DNA of 64,000 nt from the NCBI GenBank assembly GCA_022814565.1, contig JAKLNG010000005.1, forward strand, positions 2,356,001 to 2,420,000. Reading direction: 5' to 3'. This document shows, one piece after another, positions 29,576 through 41,063 of the stretch. This DNA is from Phaeophleospora eucalypticola. Its lineage: Eukaryota; Ascomycota; Dothideomycetes; Mycosphaerellales; Mycosphaerellaceae. Position numbers and translations under genes: made by a program. How positions within the stretch are numbered: position 1 is the stretch's first letter; each line of letters begins with the position of its first letter. A model generated the notes under the pieces. It saw nothing but the letters and a program-made list of their open reading frames with translations, was not told where the DNA came from and ran no database searches.

Positions 29576-30703
29576 TTATCTGCTGGCCTTCTTGCCGCCA
29601 GTCACGTCAAGAGAGCTGAGCCACCACATGAACGCGAATTGGATCACGTAGCTGTAGACGAAGAGGAACTGCGTGCGCCGAGAACGCTGGGCGCGAGCAA
29701 TTGTCTGCATCGAGGGATTGCCTGGAGCGTTGTCTGAAGGCAGGAGAACGTACTTGAGGGACCGCAGCTGTGTGGACATTAGCGTCTGAACGCCAAGCAG
29801 TTCATGGGAGACAACTCACTAGGAAGAAGGCGTTCGCCATGAAGGTGTATGCAAACACGCCCCATCCTACCCATCCACCGGTGCCCTGGCCACTGTTCAA
29901 GACGGCGGCAATGGCGATGGTAACAATGACCCCAACGAACTTGTACCCGCTGTACGCAATCAAGTCATAGATTTGACTTTCGCTGCTGATGTTCAAGAAG
30001 TACTTGCCAAGCCAGAGCACTGCAAGTTCCAACAGGATGATGAAGCTCGCGTTTGTGAAGGTCATTCCCAGGAGTTGAGGCTCGAACTTGCCATTCAATC
30101 CCGCGATCAATGTCGACAGGAGAATGTAGGTGACGAAAGCCATGAGTGGAATGTACATGTCAGGTGAGTTGACATCTTCGCGGGGTGGCAGAAACTCCAT
30201 GGCGCCTTGTCCATCGTTGCTGCGAGTCGATTGCCTGCTCCAGGGACGATGTCGCCAGGGGAAGAGAACGATGATGAGCTTGTTGACGACGTACGCGTTC
30301 GAAACGTTGAAGTAATGCTTCAGGGCCGAGACGTTCACGTAGCGGTTGAACTGTCCAATGTTATGTCAGTACTCTCCTTTGCACTAGCGACCTTTTGTCC
30401 AGTTGTACTGACGTTTTGCTCCATGTACTGCTGTCCTGCATCTACTGCGCTCTTTCCCAGTTGGAAGCCCATCTGGGCGGTTGGATCGTTGATAAAGCCT
30501 CCAAATGCCGGGTGCATGTATCCATCCGCCTGAGCCTGGCCCTGTGCCGGACTCTGGCCATATCCATATCCTCCTGCTTGTCCATTCTGCGAAGCTGGTG
30601 GTGGGGGTGATCGTAGTTGAGGAACAGTCGAGACATGCTGCGGGACAGGGTGGTGAAGCGGAGGAGAGTTGGCCGGAGGCATCGAGTACGCCGGCCGCTG
30701 CAT
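29576..30703 (-). CDS. YIF1: YIF1 family ER-Golgi membrane protein
   Basis: Three minus-strand exons (30413-30703, 29820-30350, 29576-29767) join in phase to 337 residues. The N-terminal 70 residues are Pro/Gly/Gln-rich and cytosolic. The conserved core follows: GGFINDPTAQMGFQLGKSAV, then FNRYVNVSALKHYFNVSNAY and YVVNKLIIVLFPWRHRPWSR, which are hallmarks of Yif1. Five hydrophobic segments make up the C-terminal half, beginning with YIPLMAFVTYILLSTLIAGL. Yif1 forms a complex with Yip1 and Yos1 on Golgi and COPII vesicles and is needed for ER-to-Golgi transport. The start codon is 294 bases from that of the divergent SRP receptor gene, another secretory-pathway gene, suggesting a shared promoter. 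Confidence 0.96.
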
Positions 30704-30997
30704 TTCGACGTGTATTCGACGCTGTGTTCGTGGGAAGAGGATCTAGATTGCACTGTGTGGCCGGAGATGGCGTCTCGTGGTTGGCATGTGAAAGCGAATT
30801 GGGAGGACAAGTTTCCGGCTTCACCGCGTGCTCAAACTGGAAGCTCTGCGATTCAGGGTTCAAGGTTCTGCCGCCGTGAAGTCATTTTGGCCCGCCAGCC
30901 ATCGCTTCGCACTTGTAGAAGATCTATGGACACGACCTACCTCGCCCTCCTCTGTTGTCTCTATCTTCTCCTCTCGTAATTTGCGGCAGCTCCGACG
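30704..30997. promoter_or_regulatory. Putative bidirectional promoter, YIF1 / SRP receptor alpha
   Basis: A 294-base gap separates two divergent start codons of genes that both act in the early secretory pathway. Shared control is inferred from arrangement. A pyrimidine-rich stretch at about 30944-30976 lies just before the SRP receptor start. Confidence 0.55.
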
Positions 30998-33152
30998 ATG
31001 CTGGACGCCTTCGAAATTGTCACGACGTCGGGCATCGTGGTCTGGCGCAAGCACTTTACTCCCGTCTCGTCCAATGTGATCAACAGCCTCATTACCGACG
31101 TATTTATCGAAGAGCGACAGAAGCAGGCCGCTGTGGAAGGGGCGCCGAGTCCTCCTTACAAGAAAGACAAATACACCTTGAAATATGCGACTGCAAAAGA
31201 CGTGGGCTTGATATTTGTGGTGGGTAAGAGGCAGAGCCGATACAAGAGATGAAATCGGAAGGCTGATAATCATGCAGGCTGTATACCAGTCGCTACTACA
31301 TCTATCTTGGGTAGATAACCTTCTGACAGCCGTGAGAGGAGTCTTCACCAAGCAGTATGGAAATGAGCTGCGAAAGCCAGACGCGACCACTGTCAAGTGC
31401 AAGGACTTTGACCACACTTTCGATGCGCTGGTGCGCAAGCTCGACACTGGCAGCACCCGGCGCAGAGCGAGCGAGCCGGACTCAGAGAGCCAGATCGAGT
31501 TGACACCGCCATCGAGCTCAGCATCGGCGACCGATGACGGCCCAGGGGACGAGCCTCCCCCTCCCCCGCCCGCCCAATTCAAGAAGCCCGCGATTCCCCA
31601 GCGAAGAGATGTCGTGGACGACACTACGAGCACCGACGCGACACCCGTAGCGACACCGGATACGTCGAGACCATCTACACCTCTGCATGCTCCTTCACAC
31701 CTATTGGCAGCGAAAGCCGGCCCTGGCAAACAATCGCGGAGGGCACGAAAGGCCGGCAAATCTCCTTTCGCAAATTCAGCACCTGCATCCTCCGGCGACG
31801 AAAGTCCAGCGAGGACTGCGAAAGGTGGAAAGAGTAATGTCAAATCAAAGAGAAGATGGGACGCAGACGGAACGGCAATTGATGGCGACGACGACGTAGT
31901 CTTGGATTACAGCGCTGCTGGACCGTCAGCTGAAGCAGAGGCAGAGCAGTTGGATGTGGACGACGTGAAGTCAGATCAGATGGGTCAGAGAACCGGCAAG
32001 GGTCAGTTTGTGCTAAAGGACCTGGACGACGAAGTGGACGCCATCCTTGCAGAGTCCAAGCAGAAGCAGCAACAGACTGACACCAAAGAGGACTCGGGTC
32101 TTTTTGGAACTGCTTCAAGCAAGATTACGGGTCTCTTCCGCAATGTGGTGGGAGGCAAGACGCTATCTAAGCAAGATCTGCAGCAGCCGCTTCTCCAGAT
32201 GCAGAATCACCTGCTGGAGAAGAACATTGCAAGAGAAGCAGCGGAGCGACTGACTGCAAGCGTGGAGGCAGACTTGCTGAACCAAAGGACAGCGTCATTT
32301 ACATCGATCGACAAGACGATTCGCGAGAGCATGACCAAAGCACTCACAAGGATGCTTACGCCCACTAGCAGTCTTGATCTACTGCGGAATATCAACAGCA
32401 CAATCTCCGGCTCCAATCCTCGGCCCTACGTGATCAGCATCGTCGGTGTGAATGGCGTTGGTAAAAGTACAAACCTCAGCAAGATCGCATACTTTCTGCT
32501 ACAGAATAAGTTCCGCGTGCTGGTCGTGGCAGCAGACACTTTCCGAAGTGGAGCGGTTGAGCAGCTGCGAGTGCACGTACGCAATCTCAGCGAGCTCTCA
32601 CGAAGAGAAAACGTCGGCCATGTGGAGCTCTTCGAGAAGGGATACGGCAAGGACGCGGCAACGGTCGCCCGAGATGCTGTCTCGCACGCGACAAACCAGG
32701 GAAGAGGCGAGATGCTCTTCGATGTAGTCCTGATCGACACAGCTGGGAGGAGACACAACGACACAAGGCTCATGAGCAGTCTGACCAAGTTCGGCCAGCT
32801 TGCCAACCCGGACAAGATTTTCATGGTTGGCGAGGCGTTGGTCGGCACCGACTCAGTTGCTCAAGCACGAAACTTTGCGAAGGAGTTCGTCGACACGAAG
32901 GGTCAGATGAGGAATGGCGGTGTCGGTATGGATGGGTTCATCATTTCGAAGTGCGATACGGTGGGAGATATGGTAGGGACACTGGTCAGTATGGTGCACG
33001 CCACGGGTAAGTCCATTCAACGTTGAGTATTCAACAAGCCGAGCTAACAGTGTCGTGTAGGCATTCCTGTGGTCTTCTTGGGAGTTGGACAGCACTACGG
33101 AGACTTGCGAGGACTGAACGTCGATTGGGCGGTTTCGAAACTCATGAAGTAG
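30998..33152 (+). CDS. SRP101: Signal recognition particle receptor alpha subunit
   Basis: Three exons (30998-31219, 31278-33006, 33061-33152) give 680 residues. The N-terminal SRX domain (1-150) starts MLDAFEIVTTSGIVVWRKHF and continues LIFVAVYQSLLHLSWVD across the first splice. A charged linker of about 250 residues precedes the NG GTPase domain: P-loop GVNGVGKST (Lys470), ADTFRSGAVEQL, LIDTAGRRHND, and SKCDTVGDMVGTL, ending GVGQHYGDLRGLNVDW. It docks ribosome-SRP complexes at the ER membrane by GTP-dependent pairing with SRP54. Intron 1 uses donor GTGGGT at 31220. A stronger-looking GGTAAG lies three bases further on but would break the frame, so the model follows the phase. The C-terminal exon encodes only the final 30 residues. 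Confidence 0.97.
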
Positions 33153-34111
33153 GAAGCGTCAGCGGAGTACCTAAGACATTCAGCTTGTACGCCCATCGCG
33201 GCGGTATTTGGTCCCAGCACAAAGGCTCTGTTCCTAATATCTTATCTTCCGAGCTCGCGTGCTCCCACGACTCCCGATTCTCATCCCACGTGCTGCATAT
33301 CGGCAATCCATCGGCGGCAGACGCGCCCAACTTCCGAAGCACGCTCTCCGTCAGCGCGATGATCTGGCTGCGAGCGTGGGCGGTTCGTTGCACTGCAGCA
33401 AAGGCAATTCACCAACGCAGACCGCATGACCTCTCGCCGGGCATCCACAGCCGGTGCACAGCGGTCGTCGGGCTGGAGGTGGGAGGTGCCACGCATGCAT
33501 TTGGTGCTGCGCAAGCCCGCACTTTCCCGTCGCGCAATGACGCAGTTGTCGTCGTTTGTCCACGCCCACGTCGGATTGCACTGCGTTGTATGCGCCAACA
33601 ACGAAGGCGGGCGGCCAGTGAATGTGAGTCCTAGCGAGTGCAGTCTCTTACGCCGTATTCCTGATAATCACCACATTCCGATGACATGGATTACTCGCTC
33701 GTCTTCTTCGGCTTCGACTTCGTTCGCAACAACCGCTGAGCGACCGTCGACGAGCTTCTGATTCCGCCTTCACTACTTGTCGTTGCCCGACTATCACAAG
33801 CGCCTTAGCTCAGAGCGGCCTGGCCTGCGGATCTGATCCGACTGATCAACCGACGCCGCCGCGTGCATTATCTTCCAGCAAACTACATCATCCCTGCGGA
33901 GCTTTCGCATGCGAACCAGCTTTTGACGGCCGCTTGACGTGCAACATCCAAGGCACAGACGAACCTCATTTGCAGCTGAGCCGAAACCGCCAGGATCGCG
34001 GGGAATTCGTACCAGCATCTTCCTCCCATCGACCCTTCACGCCTGCAGTTCTGAAGCAAGGCGGGCTATCTCTGCAGCGGGGCGTGCAAGTGTGGCACGA
34101 GTAGGGCGATC
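33153..34111. other. Intergenic region, no supported gene
   Basis: Frames on both strands (to 203 codons) are mutual antisense shadows. The region should hold the SRP receptor 3' end and the promoter of the glycine-zipper gene. I see no repeats. Confidence 0.5.
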
Positions 34112-35697
34112 ATGGAGAAGCTTATACTGCGCGGTACGCTTTGCCCCGAAGTTTCGAAACCTGATTGACACTTCTCATGAACCCTGCACATCGTTCGAGC
34201 GAGTAATGGGCTTGCAGCAGGCTAGCTAACATGGCTCCTTCGCTTCTTTAGGTGTGATGTATGGCGCCGACAAGATTCCTGATTCCTTTTTCGAGAAGAT
34301 CCCTGGTGGTTACTACAGAGCCAAAGGCGCAGCTCAACAGAAGAAGGCAGAAATGACCAAGAAAAAGCGCAGGAGTCGGCGGACGTATAGTGACGACGAG
34401 TACGAGAGTGAGAGCAGACGAGGCAGAGACGATGGATATCGTTCGGAGGGACACGGCCGGCATCAGTCGTTTGATGGAGCCGACGACGACTACTACGACC
34501 CGATAAACGACCGTCCACGGCGACAGAGGAGTCGAGCAGACCTCTACAGAGGCCGCGAGGAGCGTCCAGAGCGACGTTCGCGCCGTGGCGATGCGCGGGT
34601 GGATGGAGGCTTTTCTTATGGAGGCTCGCCTGTGAATCCGCCTGCGAATGCTCCGCCAATGTCTCCAACTCAGGCCGAAGCAGTAGCTGCAGGCGCTGCC
34701 GCAGGTGCTGCTGCTGCTGGATATGGCTCAGGTTCCCCTCCATATCCGCAAGCATCACCTCTGGAAACGAACTACTCGCCGAGGCAATTTTCACCACAGC
34801 CCATACCGCCAGCGGGACAGCAGCACCCGGGTCAGCACAACCGCTCGACTTCCACCCTTCGCGGTGGCATGGCAACAGGATATGTACCATACGCAGACAT
34901 CTACGGAGGCCCAACAGGAAACCCACCGCCAGCATCGGACATCGGCTCCGTTCAACCCAACTACATGAACCAAGTGGCTGTGCCAGTCGCACAGCAATCC
35001 TACCAACAGAATCCGTTTGCTCAAGAGGCGCCTCCTGGCTCTCAGCCAAGCTATATGCCGGATCCATACTACAACACTCGAACGTACGACGACCGATACG
35101 ACCAACAAGCACGCGGAGTGAACGGATACGACGGATTCGAATCGGAGACGGAGCGTGCACCGTCACGCTCTCGCAGCCGATCAAAATCACGCCGGGATTC
35201 TCGCGACAGCTACGACGACCGGAGTCGAGCACGCAGCAGACGCCGAAACGACAGCCGGGTGCAATTGGCACCGCCGAAGAGAGGTAAGTCCGGAATCCGG
35301 GAACACATCGACACATCGGAGCGAGGCCTCGGATACAGCGCCGTCGGTGCTTTGGCTGGTGGTCTGGTGGGATCGGAGTTTGGCAAGGGAGCGGTTCCTT
35401 CTGCGATTGGAGCCGTGTTGGGTGCGATGGGCGCTAATGCTTTCCAAGCTAGGGAGAGGTATGTCGACCCTCGAGTTCCACTGCGCGCGCAACTCTCGTC
35501 GCCAATGGTGTCACATCACAGCAGCAGCAATCCGAGGTAAGATCTGGCTGCTGGTGAAGCCGTGGACGATGTGAAGGCGCGACGCTCCCTCTTTGAATGA
35601 TTGAGGTGTAGTGCTGACATTGGAGTTTAGGCGAAAGGAAGGCAGGAGAGACGAAGATTACTCGAATGAAGGATTGTATGAGCGAAGACGAGGTTAA
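34112..35697 (+). CDS. Arg/Ser-rich protein with C-terminal glycine zipper
   Basis: Three exons are proposed (34112-34133, 34252-35458, 35631-35697), giving 431 residues. The first exon is only 22 nt (MEKLILRG) but splices in phase onto VMYGADKIPDSFFEKIPGGY, a conserved-looking start. Its donor is GTACGC and the acceptor CTTTAG follows a CTAAC branch-like site. Next comes a basic/RS and acidic region, an Ala-rich patch (AEAVAAGAAAGAAAAGYG), a Pro/Gln/Tyr-rich middle, and a second RS block (SRSRSRSKSRRDSRDS). Near the C-terminus GYSAVGALAGGLVGSEFGKG and SAIGAVLGAMGANAF form a glycine zipper, the GxxxG pattern of membrane-inserting or helix-packing segments. The last exon adds a charged tail. 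I do not know the function; related fungal proteins are often annotated only by the zipper. Convergent with TRM44, 127 bases apart. Confidence 0.82.
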
Positions 35698-35824
35698 GCG
35701 AGGAACATCCCCACCTACGATGACTGCAACGACGGAACGAAAGATACAGGGAGAGGTCCATTTGCTTTGAATCATGAAGCTGGAACGAGAAGAAGAGCCG
35801 AGCCCTACGGAATTGAACTCAATT

Positions 35825-37756
35825 CTAATGCCCACTACTGGGCTTTTTCATCAGCTTCTCTGCTCTCTCGATCCACTCTTTTGCGATGGACGTGATGTCC
35901 TTTTTCAATTCCCGCTCAACGAGCTCGGTAACAAATTGCGCCTTGTCAGCTGCAGTAGCGTTCTCCGTGCGTGTGCGACCAATGATGCAGGAGTTTCGCG
36001 TGCTCGGAATCCGTAGAACTTCTGACTCAGGCCTGAAGTGGACTTCTGCGGCTATGCTCGACACGTAGGAGCAGAGCGAAGCGTAGGCGGAGGGCATCTT
36101 CTTCTGCGCTTCTGATCGTTGCAGAGAGCCTGTCTCTACCTGAGGCTTTGCACTCTCCGTCCCGTTCTGGTCGTTCTGCTGTGGAAGCCTGCTAGCTGCT
36201 TCCCTCTTCTCGGCCTTGGTTGTAGCAGGAGCTCGAAACCTCGCACCGGAGAGATCGTGACTACAGCAAGGTATCGCGATGAAAGCAGAGTTGTTAAGAT
36301 AAGCGAGCAGTGGTGTCCACGGCGTGAGTTCGTCGGCGTGATTCGAGACGATGAAAGTTCCTGGAGGGAACATGCCGTCGTGCCATTGCTCTGCTGCGTC
36401 GGCATTCCGGCTCTCAAAAGCATCTTCAAAGATTCTGGGTATGAGGATGCGCTGTTGGAGTTTTTCTTGGACTTCTTGGGGGAAGATGGACCAGGTCTTG
36501 CGTTCTCGCGCGTCGAAGCCCCAGCCGTGATAGCCTTGCGATAAGAGCAAGTGGACGAGGATTCCGTTGCCGCAGCCGATGTCGACGAAGCCTGGGAATG
36601 GCGGTTTGCTTCCACTCATTGCTGCTTCATTCTGCTCTGCACCGGCCTCTGCTTGATCCTCTTTTCCAAGAGGCAGCTGGTACATGTCCCTCCAGAGCTC
36701 GATCAGAAACGCCGCGATCCCAATGTCCTCGAACACATGCTTGCCCGGATCTGTGACTTCCACCCACTTCTCGGAGATTTGTCTGCCATACTTGGTCTTG
36801 AGGGCTGTGTACGTATCCTGGTAACGTTTCTGGGGGATGACCTGATCGTGGTGGACTCGCTTCTCGTACCCAACCAGCTGGCCTTGGCCGTGCTTATGGA
36901 TTGTCTGGAGGAGCTTGAGGGCGGTGCGTTCCAGTTTGCTGGAGATGGTAAAGGAAGGAAAGCTGCGGTAGAGGAGGGTGAGGCTACCTGGGGGGCTGAA
37001 TGAGTCCGGCGATTTATCTGGCGAAGATGCAGATGAGGGACGCCATGTGTGCAGGAAGGCTAGCTGCGATACAGTAGGATGGTAGAAGGGTACTTCTTCC
37101 GGCGACTCAGCGTGTGGAATATACAGAATCAAATTCTTCTCCTCGTCGCCATCCTGCTGTCGGAAGAAATGACAAGTCTGTACCAGAGGCCTGTCCAACT
37201 GAGGATTTCGCGGGATCAGTTGTCGGACAATCGTCCTCTCTAGTTGAAAGTCCGGCCAATGAGCTTTCCGCGGACGATACTCCTCCTTCATATGCCTTGC
37301 GAAGCCTTGAGAGAGGTTGGTCTCGCTGTCCGGGGTGAAGAGGTGGTCATTCTCGCTGTCGTAGAAGATGTCGGCGCGGAAGAGGTGACTGGAGGTGAAG
37401 TTGGGATTCTTGATCAGATTGAGCATCACCGTGCCAAAGACTTCGGGTGGGAATGTGCAAGGACACTGTAGTATTGCTAGCCATAGCTCGTCTGGTAGTT
37501 GCGTCTGCAGTTGGAGTTGCGAGCGGTCCTTGGGCTCGAAGGCGGGCTTTTTGGAGGCACTGGAGGCGTCATTGTGCTCCTTGACATTGGTTTTCTTCTG
37601 ATCCGTTTTTGGTTTTGCATCATCTGTAGATATGTTCTGTTGCAGTCCTGACTACAAGTCAACGAATCGGTCACGAGAAGGGTGTCGCTAGATCGCACCT
37701 TCGCGCAAGAAATTCAGCCATTTCTGGTCATTGCCGCTTTTGCTGTCGGCGTCCAT
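35825..37756 (-). CDS. TRM44: tRNA(Ser) Um44 2'-O-methyltransferase
   Basis: Two minus-strand exons (37699-37756, 35825-37647) give 626 residues. The first 20 residues (MDADSKSGNDQKWLNFLREG) splice in phase 1 over a 51-nt intron. The N-terminal region contains FPPEVFGTVMLNLIKNPNF and SSHLFRADIFYDSENDH, typical of fungal Trm44. The SAM-binding motif DIGCGNGILVHLLLSQGYHG begins at about residue 375, followed by GFDARERKTW and, further on, NHADELTPWTPLLAYL and IPCCSHDLSGARF, the family's catalytic region. The enzyme methylates U44 of tRNA(Ser), which helps prevent its decay in yeast. Without the upstream exon, the first ATG would be at 37426 and would remove conserved sequence, so the spliced start is preferred. 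Length fits the family. Confidence 0.93.
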
Positions 37757-38168
37757 CTGTCCGTACTGTGACTGCAATCAAATGGTCCGTCGACTTTCAA
37801 CTTCTCGAATGTCTTGCCATTGGTAAATATTTGTGATTTCGCGTGAAGTTGAGTGTGAAGTTGGACTCGAATGTTCCTGCGCTTGGCGGCCTGAGGCATA
37901 GCTGTCGAAGAATCTCACATCGGCAATATCAACATAATCCACTCAGTGCACTGATATACAACATGTTGCATGAGCACCACAAGACCATGGTGTCCTAAGC
38001 TCGAGAGCGCACTCTACGCGCTCACTCCGAGGTCCATTTCGTGTCCTCTCTCCTCCGGCTCAGCCTGGCACTGAATACCTATCCCAAAACCGCCGTCCTA
38101 TCTACCCTCCCAACCGACCGTATCCTCTCCTCTATGCGCCATTTACCCCCCCATTCATGGACAGTCCC
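37757..38168. other. Short region between TRM44 and GNA1
   Basis: Both genes read leftward, so this is the GNA1 3' end followed by the TRM44 promoter. An alternative last exon for GNA1 could reach into it (see that entry). Nothing else is seen. Confidence 0.5.
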
Positions 38169-38787
38169 TCAAGACTTACCATAGTAATGCGCCATTTCCA
38201 ACCCTGCCCTCTTAAACCCACACTTCACATAGAACCCCTCATTCGCTTCAGAGCAGTCTAGAATCGTCTTATAACAGCCCACATTCTCCGCAACGTAGTC
38301 CAACGCCTGGATGATTCTTAGGCCCAGCTTCTTCCCTTGCTGGTCTTTCGCGACCGCAATGTCTTCGATGTGTCCTACGAGGCCGAGGTGGTGGATACTG
38401 TAAATCATCCCGACATGTCAGCCTTGCCCAGCCTTTCGCTCTGCATGTTCACATGGTATGCGATGGTGGTATCAGCACTTACAACTTCCTCTCCACAATC
38501 AACGCCCCAGTCCCCACGATCTTCCGCTCCCCATCCAAGATCACCAGCACATGATATCCTCCGGCACCAGCTTTCATCTCATCGAACCGCTTCTCAAACT
38601 CCTCCTTTTGCACATCTCCCACATGTGTCAGGACGCGCAGCACGTCGAGGAAGCCGTAGTCGAAGTCGGAGCGCTGGAGTGAGCGGATCGTGTAGCCTTC
38701 GGGCAGGGCGGAGACGACTTGGGGTGAGATGAGGGAGGCGGAGAAGAGCGCATCCCCTGCGCCGGCGCCGTTCGCTTCTTGGGCCAT
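38169..38787 (-). CDS. GNA1: Glucosamine-6-phosphate N-acetyltransferase
   Basis: Two minus-strand exons (38483-38787, 38169-38397) give 177 residues of the GNAT fold. The sequence LFSASLISPQVVSALPEGYT, SDFDYGFLDVLRVLTHVGDV, VGTGALIVERKFIHHLGLVG, HIEDIAVAKDQQGKKLGLRI and ILDCSEANEGFYVKCGFKRA is diagnostic of Gna1. QQGKKLG is the acetyl-CoA pyrophosphate loop. It acetylates glucosamine-6-phosphate, a step toward UDP-GlcNAc for chitin, GPI anchors and N-glycans, in the cytosol. The start ATG precedes MAQEANGAGAGD; the upstream in-frame ATG at 38964 adds leader-like text and is rejected. Right before the stop there is a GTAAGT. Splicing it to an AG at 38071 would replace the last three residues GKS with VPG and keep the length at 177, but no good branch site is seen. 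Confidence 0.95.
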
Positions 38788-39596
38788 TGTGAGGATGTAC
38801 AGGTTACGGCTTGTCTTAAGGAGGAAGAGTAGGATATGGCAGGATCGGTTTCGGCGTTGTAGTGAATGGTGAATGGCAGGTAAACAAGGGTCCTTCTGAA
38901 TCAACACGAGACAGCTTGAGCTTTGGACGAAGCAATGACGAGAAGAGAGAGTCTCAGAAAGCAAACAAGATATCTAGGAGAAGCTGGCTGCTGTTGGTTT
39001 AATGAATCGATCGCTTGCTGCTTAACGGTAAGCAGGGCCTTCTATTTCTGAAACAATTGTGGTGGCACTGCTCGTGATTCTCACCCATTCTCCTCGTCCT
39101 CTTGTCGGTCAAGAGCGTTCGTTCCTGCGTCAGACTCCCTGAAACGCGCGGGATGCGTAGAATCCTTCTGGAACTTTACTCTTTCCGTTCCTAGCGTGGA
39201 GCTATACTTGGGCACATGCAATTCGAGGAGACCTCCTTCTCTTTCACCACTTGCCATCACATCCGATGTTACAGCAGAGTAGCCGAGCGCAAATGTTCGC
39301 AGGAGGATGTTCTTGTAATGGTGAAAGCATCATTCATTTTTGGTAAGTCATCAGCTGCACGTCATATCGCTATACATTTTCTCCCAGCGAGTGTGCCTCC
39401 AAGATGCCGCCGTGCCCACGCTTTTTCGTGCGCAGAGATCGCAATAAACATGATCAGTAAAATAGGGTATAACCAGCGACCATGCTTGCAACGCCAGTCC
39501 TCTTCGCCGCTGTACGCCCACAGTTCCAATAGCGCCATCCATCTATACATGCATTCAATTCAGCCCAAGAACTCGTCATTGGACCCATTCATTTCC
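38788..39596. other. Region between GNA1 promoter and RGS gene 3' end
   Basis: No supported gene. The plus-strand frame at 39216-39800 (194 codons) overlaps the RGS gene antisense and has no domain. Confidence 0.5.
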
Positions 39597-41063
39597 TCAG
39601 AAGAAGTTGCCATGCGGGACAGCGCAGAAGACACCAACGACGACGCAGGACGCCACGAGAGAACCAAGAACGGCCTGAACGAAGATGGTGTCCTGAATTT
39701 GGCGGAGAGCGGGTTCCTGGATCCAAATCTCACGATCGAAAATCTTCCGAATCATGTTGCGCTTCTTATAACGCGGTACCCAAGGCTCTTCCTCGAATGA
39801 GTTACGCTCGCTGGAAACCAAAGTCTCAGCGGACATCAACTTTTCGTCTGTTACCTCCTCGGAAGAATCGGAGAAGAGCTCCCACGGCCTCAGGTGGCGA
39901 TGGTGCAGTCCATGCAAGACGACGCACATGCCCTTCCAAGCAGCGACGAGCGTTGCGATGCCAATGAACCAGCCGATAATTGGAAGGACCCTCCAGGCAC
40001 GACCCGCATGGCTCAGGGTGATGAGCAGGTCAGCCACAAAGCCAGCGATGATTCCAGCGATACCAAGACCGCGTGCGAACACCACACGTGGTCGGTTGCC
40101 ATTGCAGATCGTCCATCGAATGAAGTTTGGATGTGCTTGCTTGCGGAGCGAGTACTCCACCGTGGTGGCAATGCTTCGGAAGGCCGTAGGGTGGGTGGTG
40201 TGCTGCAAAGCGTGAAGCACTGCCTGTCGCTCTCTCGATGAGAGGTTGAGCTCGCGAGGAGCTCCTTCGGCGATGTATATGCTGATGATCCTCGAGACTT
40301 CGTCGCGATACGGCTGGGTTGAGACTGCGATTGTCAGCTATACTATGCAGGTCCATTGGGAGACGGGGATGAGGTGCATACAAGGCTTCCACTTCATGCC
40401 GGCGTCTTCAAACGCTTGTTCTGTCGCCGCCTTGTGCGCACTTCCTGTGCTGCTCATAAGGGTTTTGTCGTCGCCCATGGAAGAAGCGTAGTCGGAGGTG
40501 AGCTCTCGCTTGTCTTCAAAGGAGCCAGCTTTCGGAGGAGTGTTGAATGGATCAGCTCGCTCAACGGTGACCTTTGGCTTGTCGGCAAAGTCTGTGTTCT
40601 TCAATACTTCGGCGATCTGAGGAGGGACGCGCTTCGGTCTTGCTGGAGAGCCTCCGTAGATGTCGGCGTCGGAAAGAGCTGCCGTCCACTCTGGTGCCAG
40701 GGTCTTTTCGCTATCTCGGAGCTTCTCCCAGCGTTCGGCATAGTTGCGGTACCAGAGGAAGAACTGGAGGTTCTCTGCCGCGTGTTCGATGTACTTCAGG
40801 TAATTCATGAAGTCACGGACTGTCACGGGCTGTTCGAGGTCAGTATCAAGGTTTCAAAGCAGCCAACAGGTGGGGATACGCACCGGACAGGTTCCTCCCT
40901 CGACGATTCGGTCGAATGACAAGGCCGGGGGAATGCCATTGCTCATGCATGAGCTGCAAGACTGGATAGATTCATTGATCGACTTCTGCTTCTCATCGCC
41001 GTTGAGAGAGTCCGCCGAAGAGTTGACGTGCGAGGGACGACGGTAGGTCAGTGCGTAGACCAT
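39597..41063 (-). CDS. RGS-domain protein with C-terminal membrane helices
   Basis: Three minus-strand exons (40884-41063, 40382-40829, 39597-40324) join in phase to 451 residues. An RGS domain is split: helices in VRDFMNYLKYIEHAAENLQF and FFLWYRNYAERWEKL come first, then a variable loop of about 100 residues. The second half is PYRDEVSRIISIYIAEGAPR, LNLSSRERQAVLHALQHTTH and PTAFRSIATTVEYSLRKQAH. RGS proteins speed GTP hydrolysis by G-alpha subunits and so turn off GPCR signalling. The C-terminal part has at least three hydrophobic segments (GLGIAGIIAGFVADLLITL; VLPIIGWFIGIATLVAAW; QAVLGSLVASCVVVGVFCAV), which is a known layout for a subset of fungal RGS proteins. I cannot say which named Aspergillus Rgs it matches. 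The leader upstream is long and gene-free. Confidence 0.9.

Noticed and set aside
37426..37429. TRM44 start at the internal Met before LNLIKN
   Set aside because: Conserved FPPEVFGTV precedes it in frame, and a 58-nt upstream exon splices in the correct phase.
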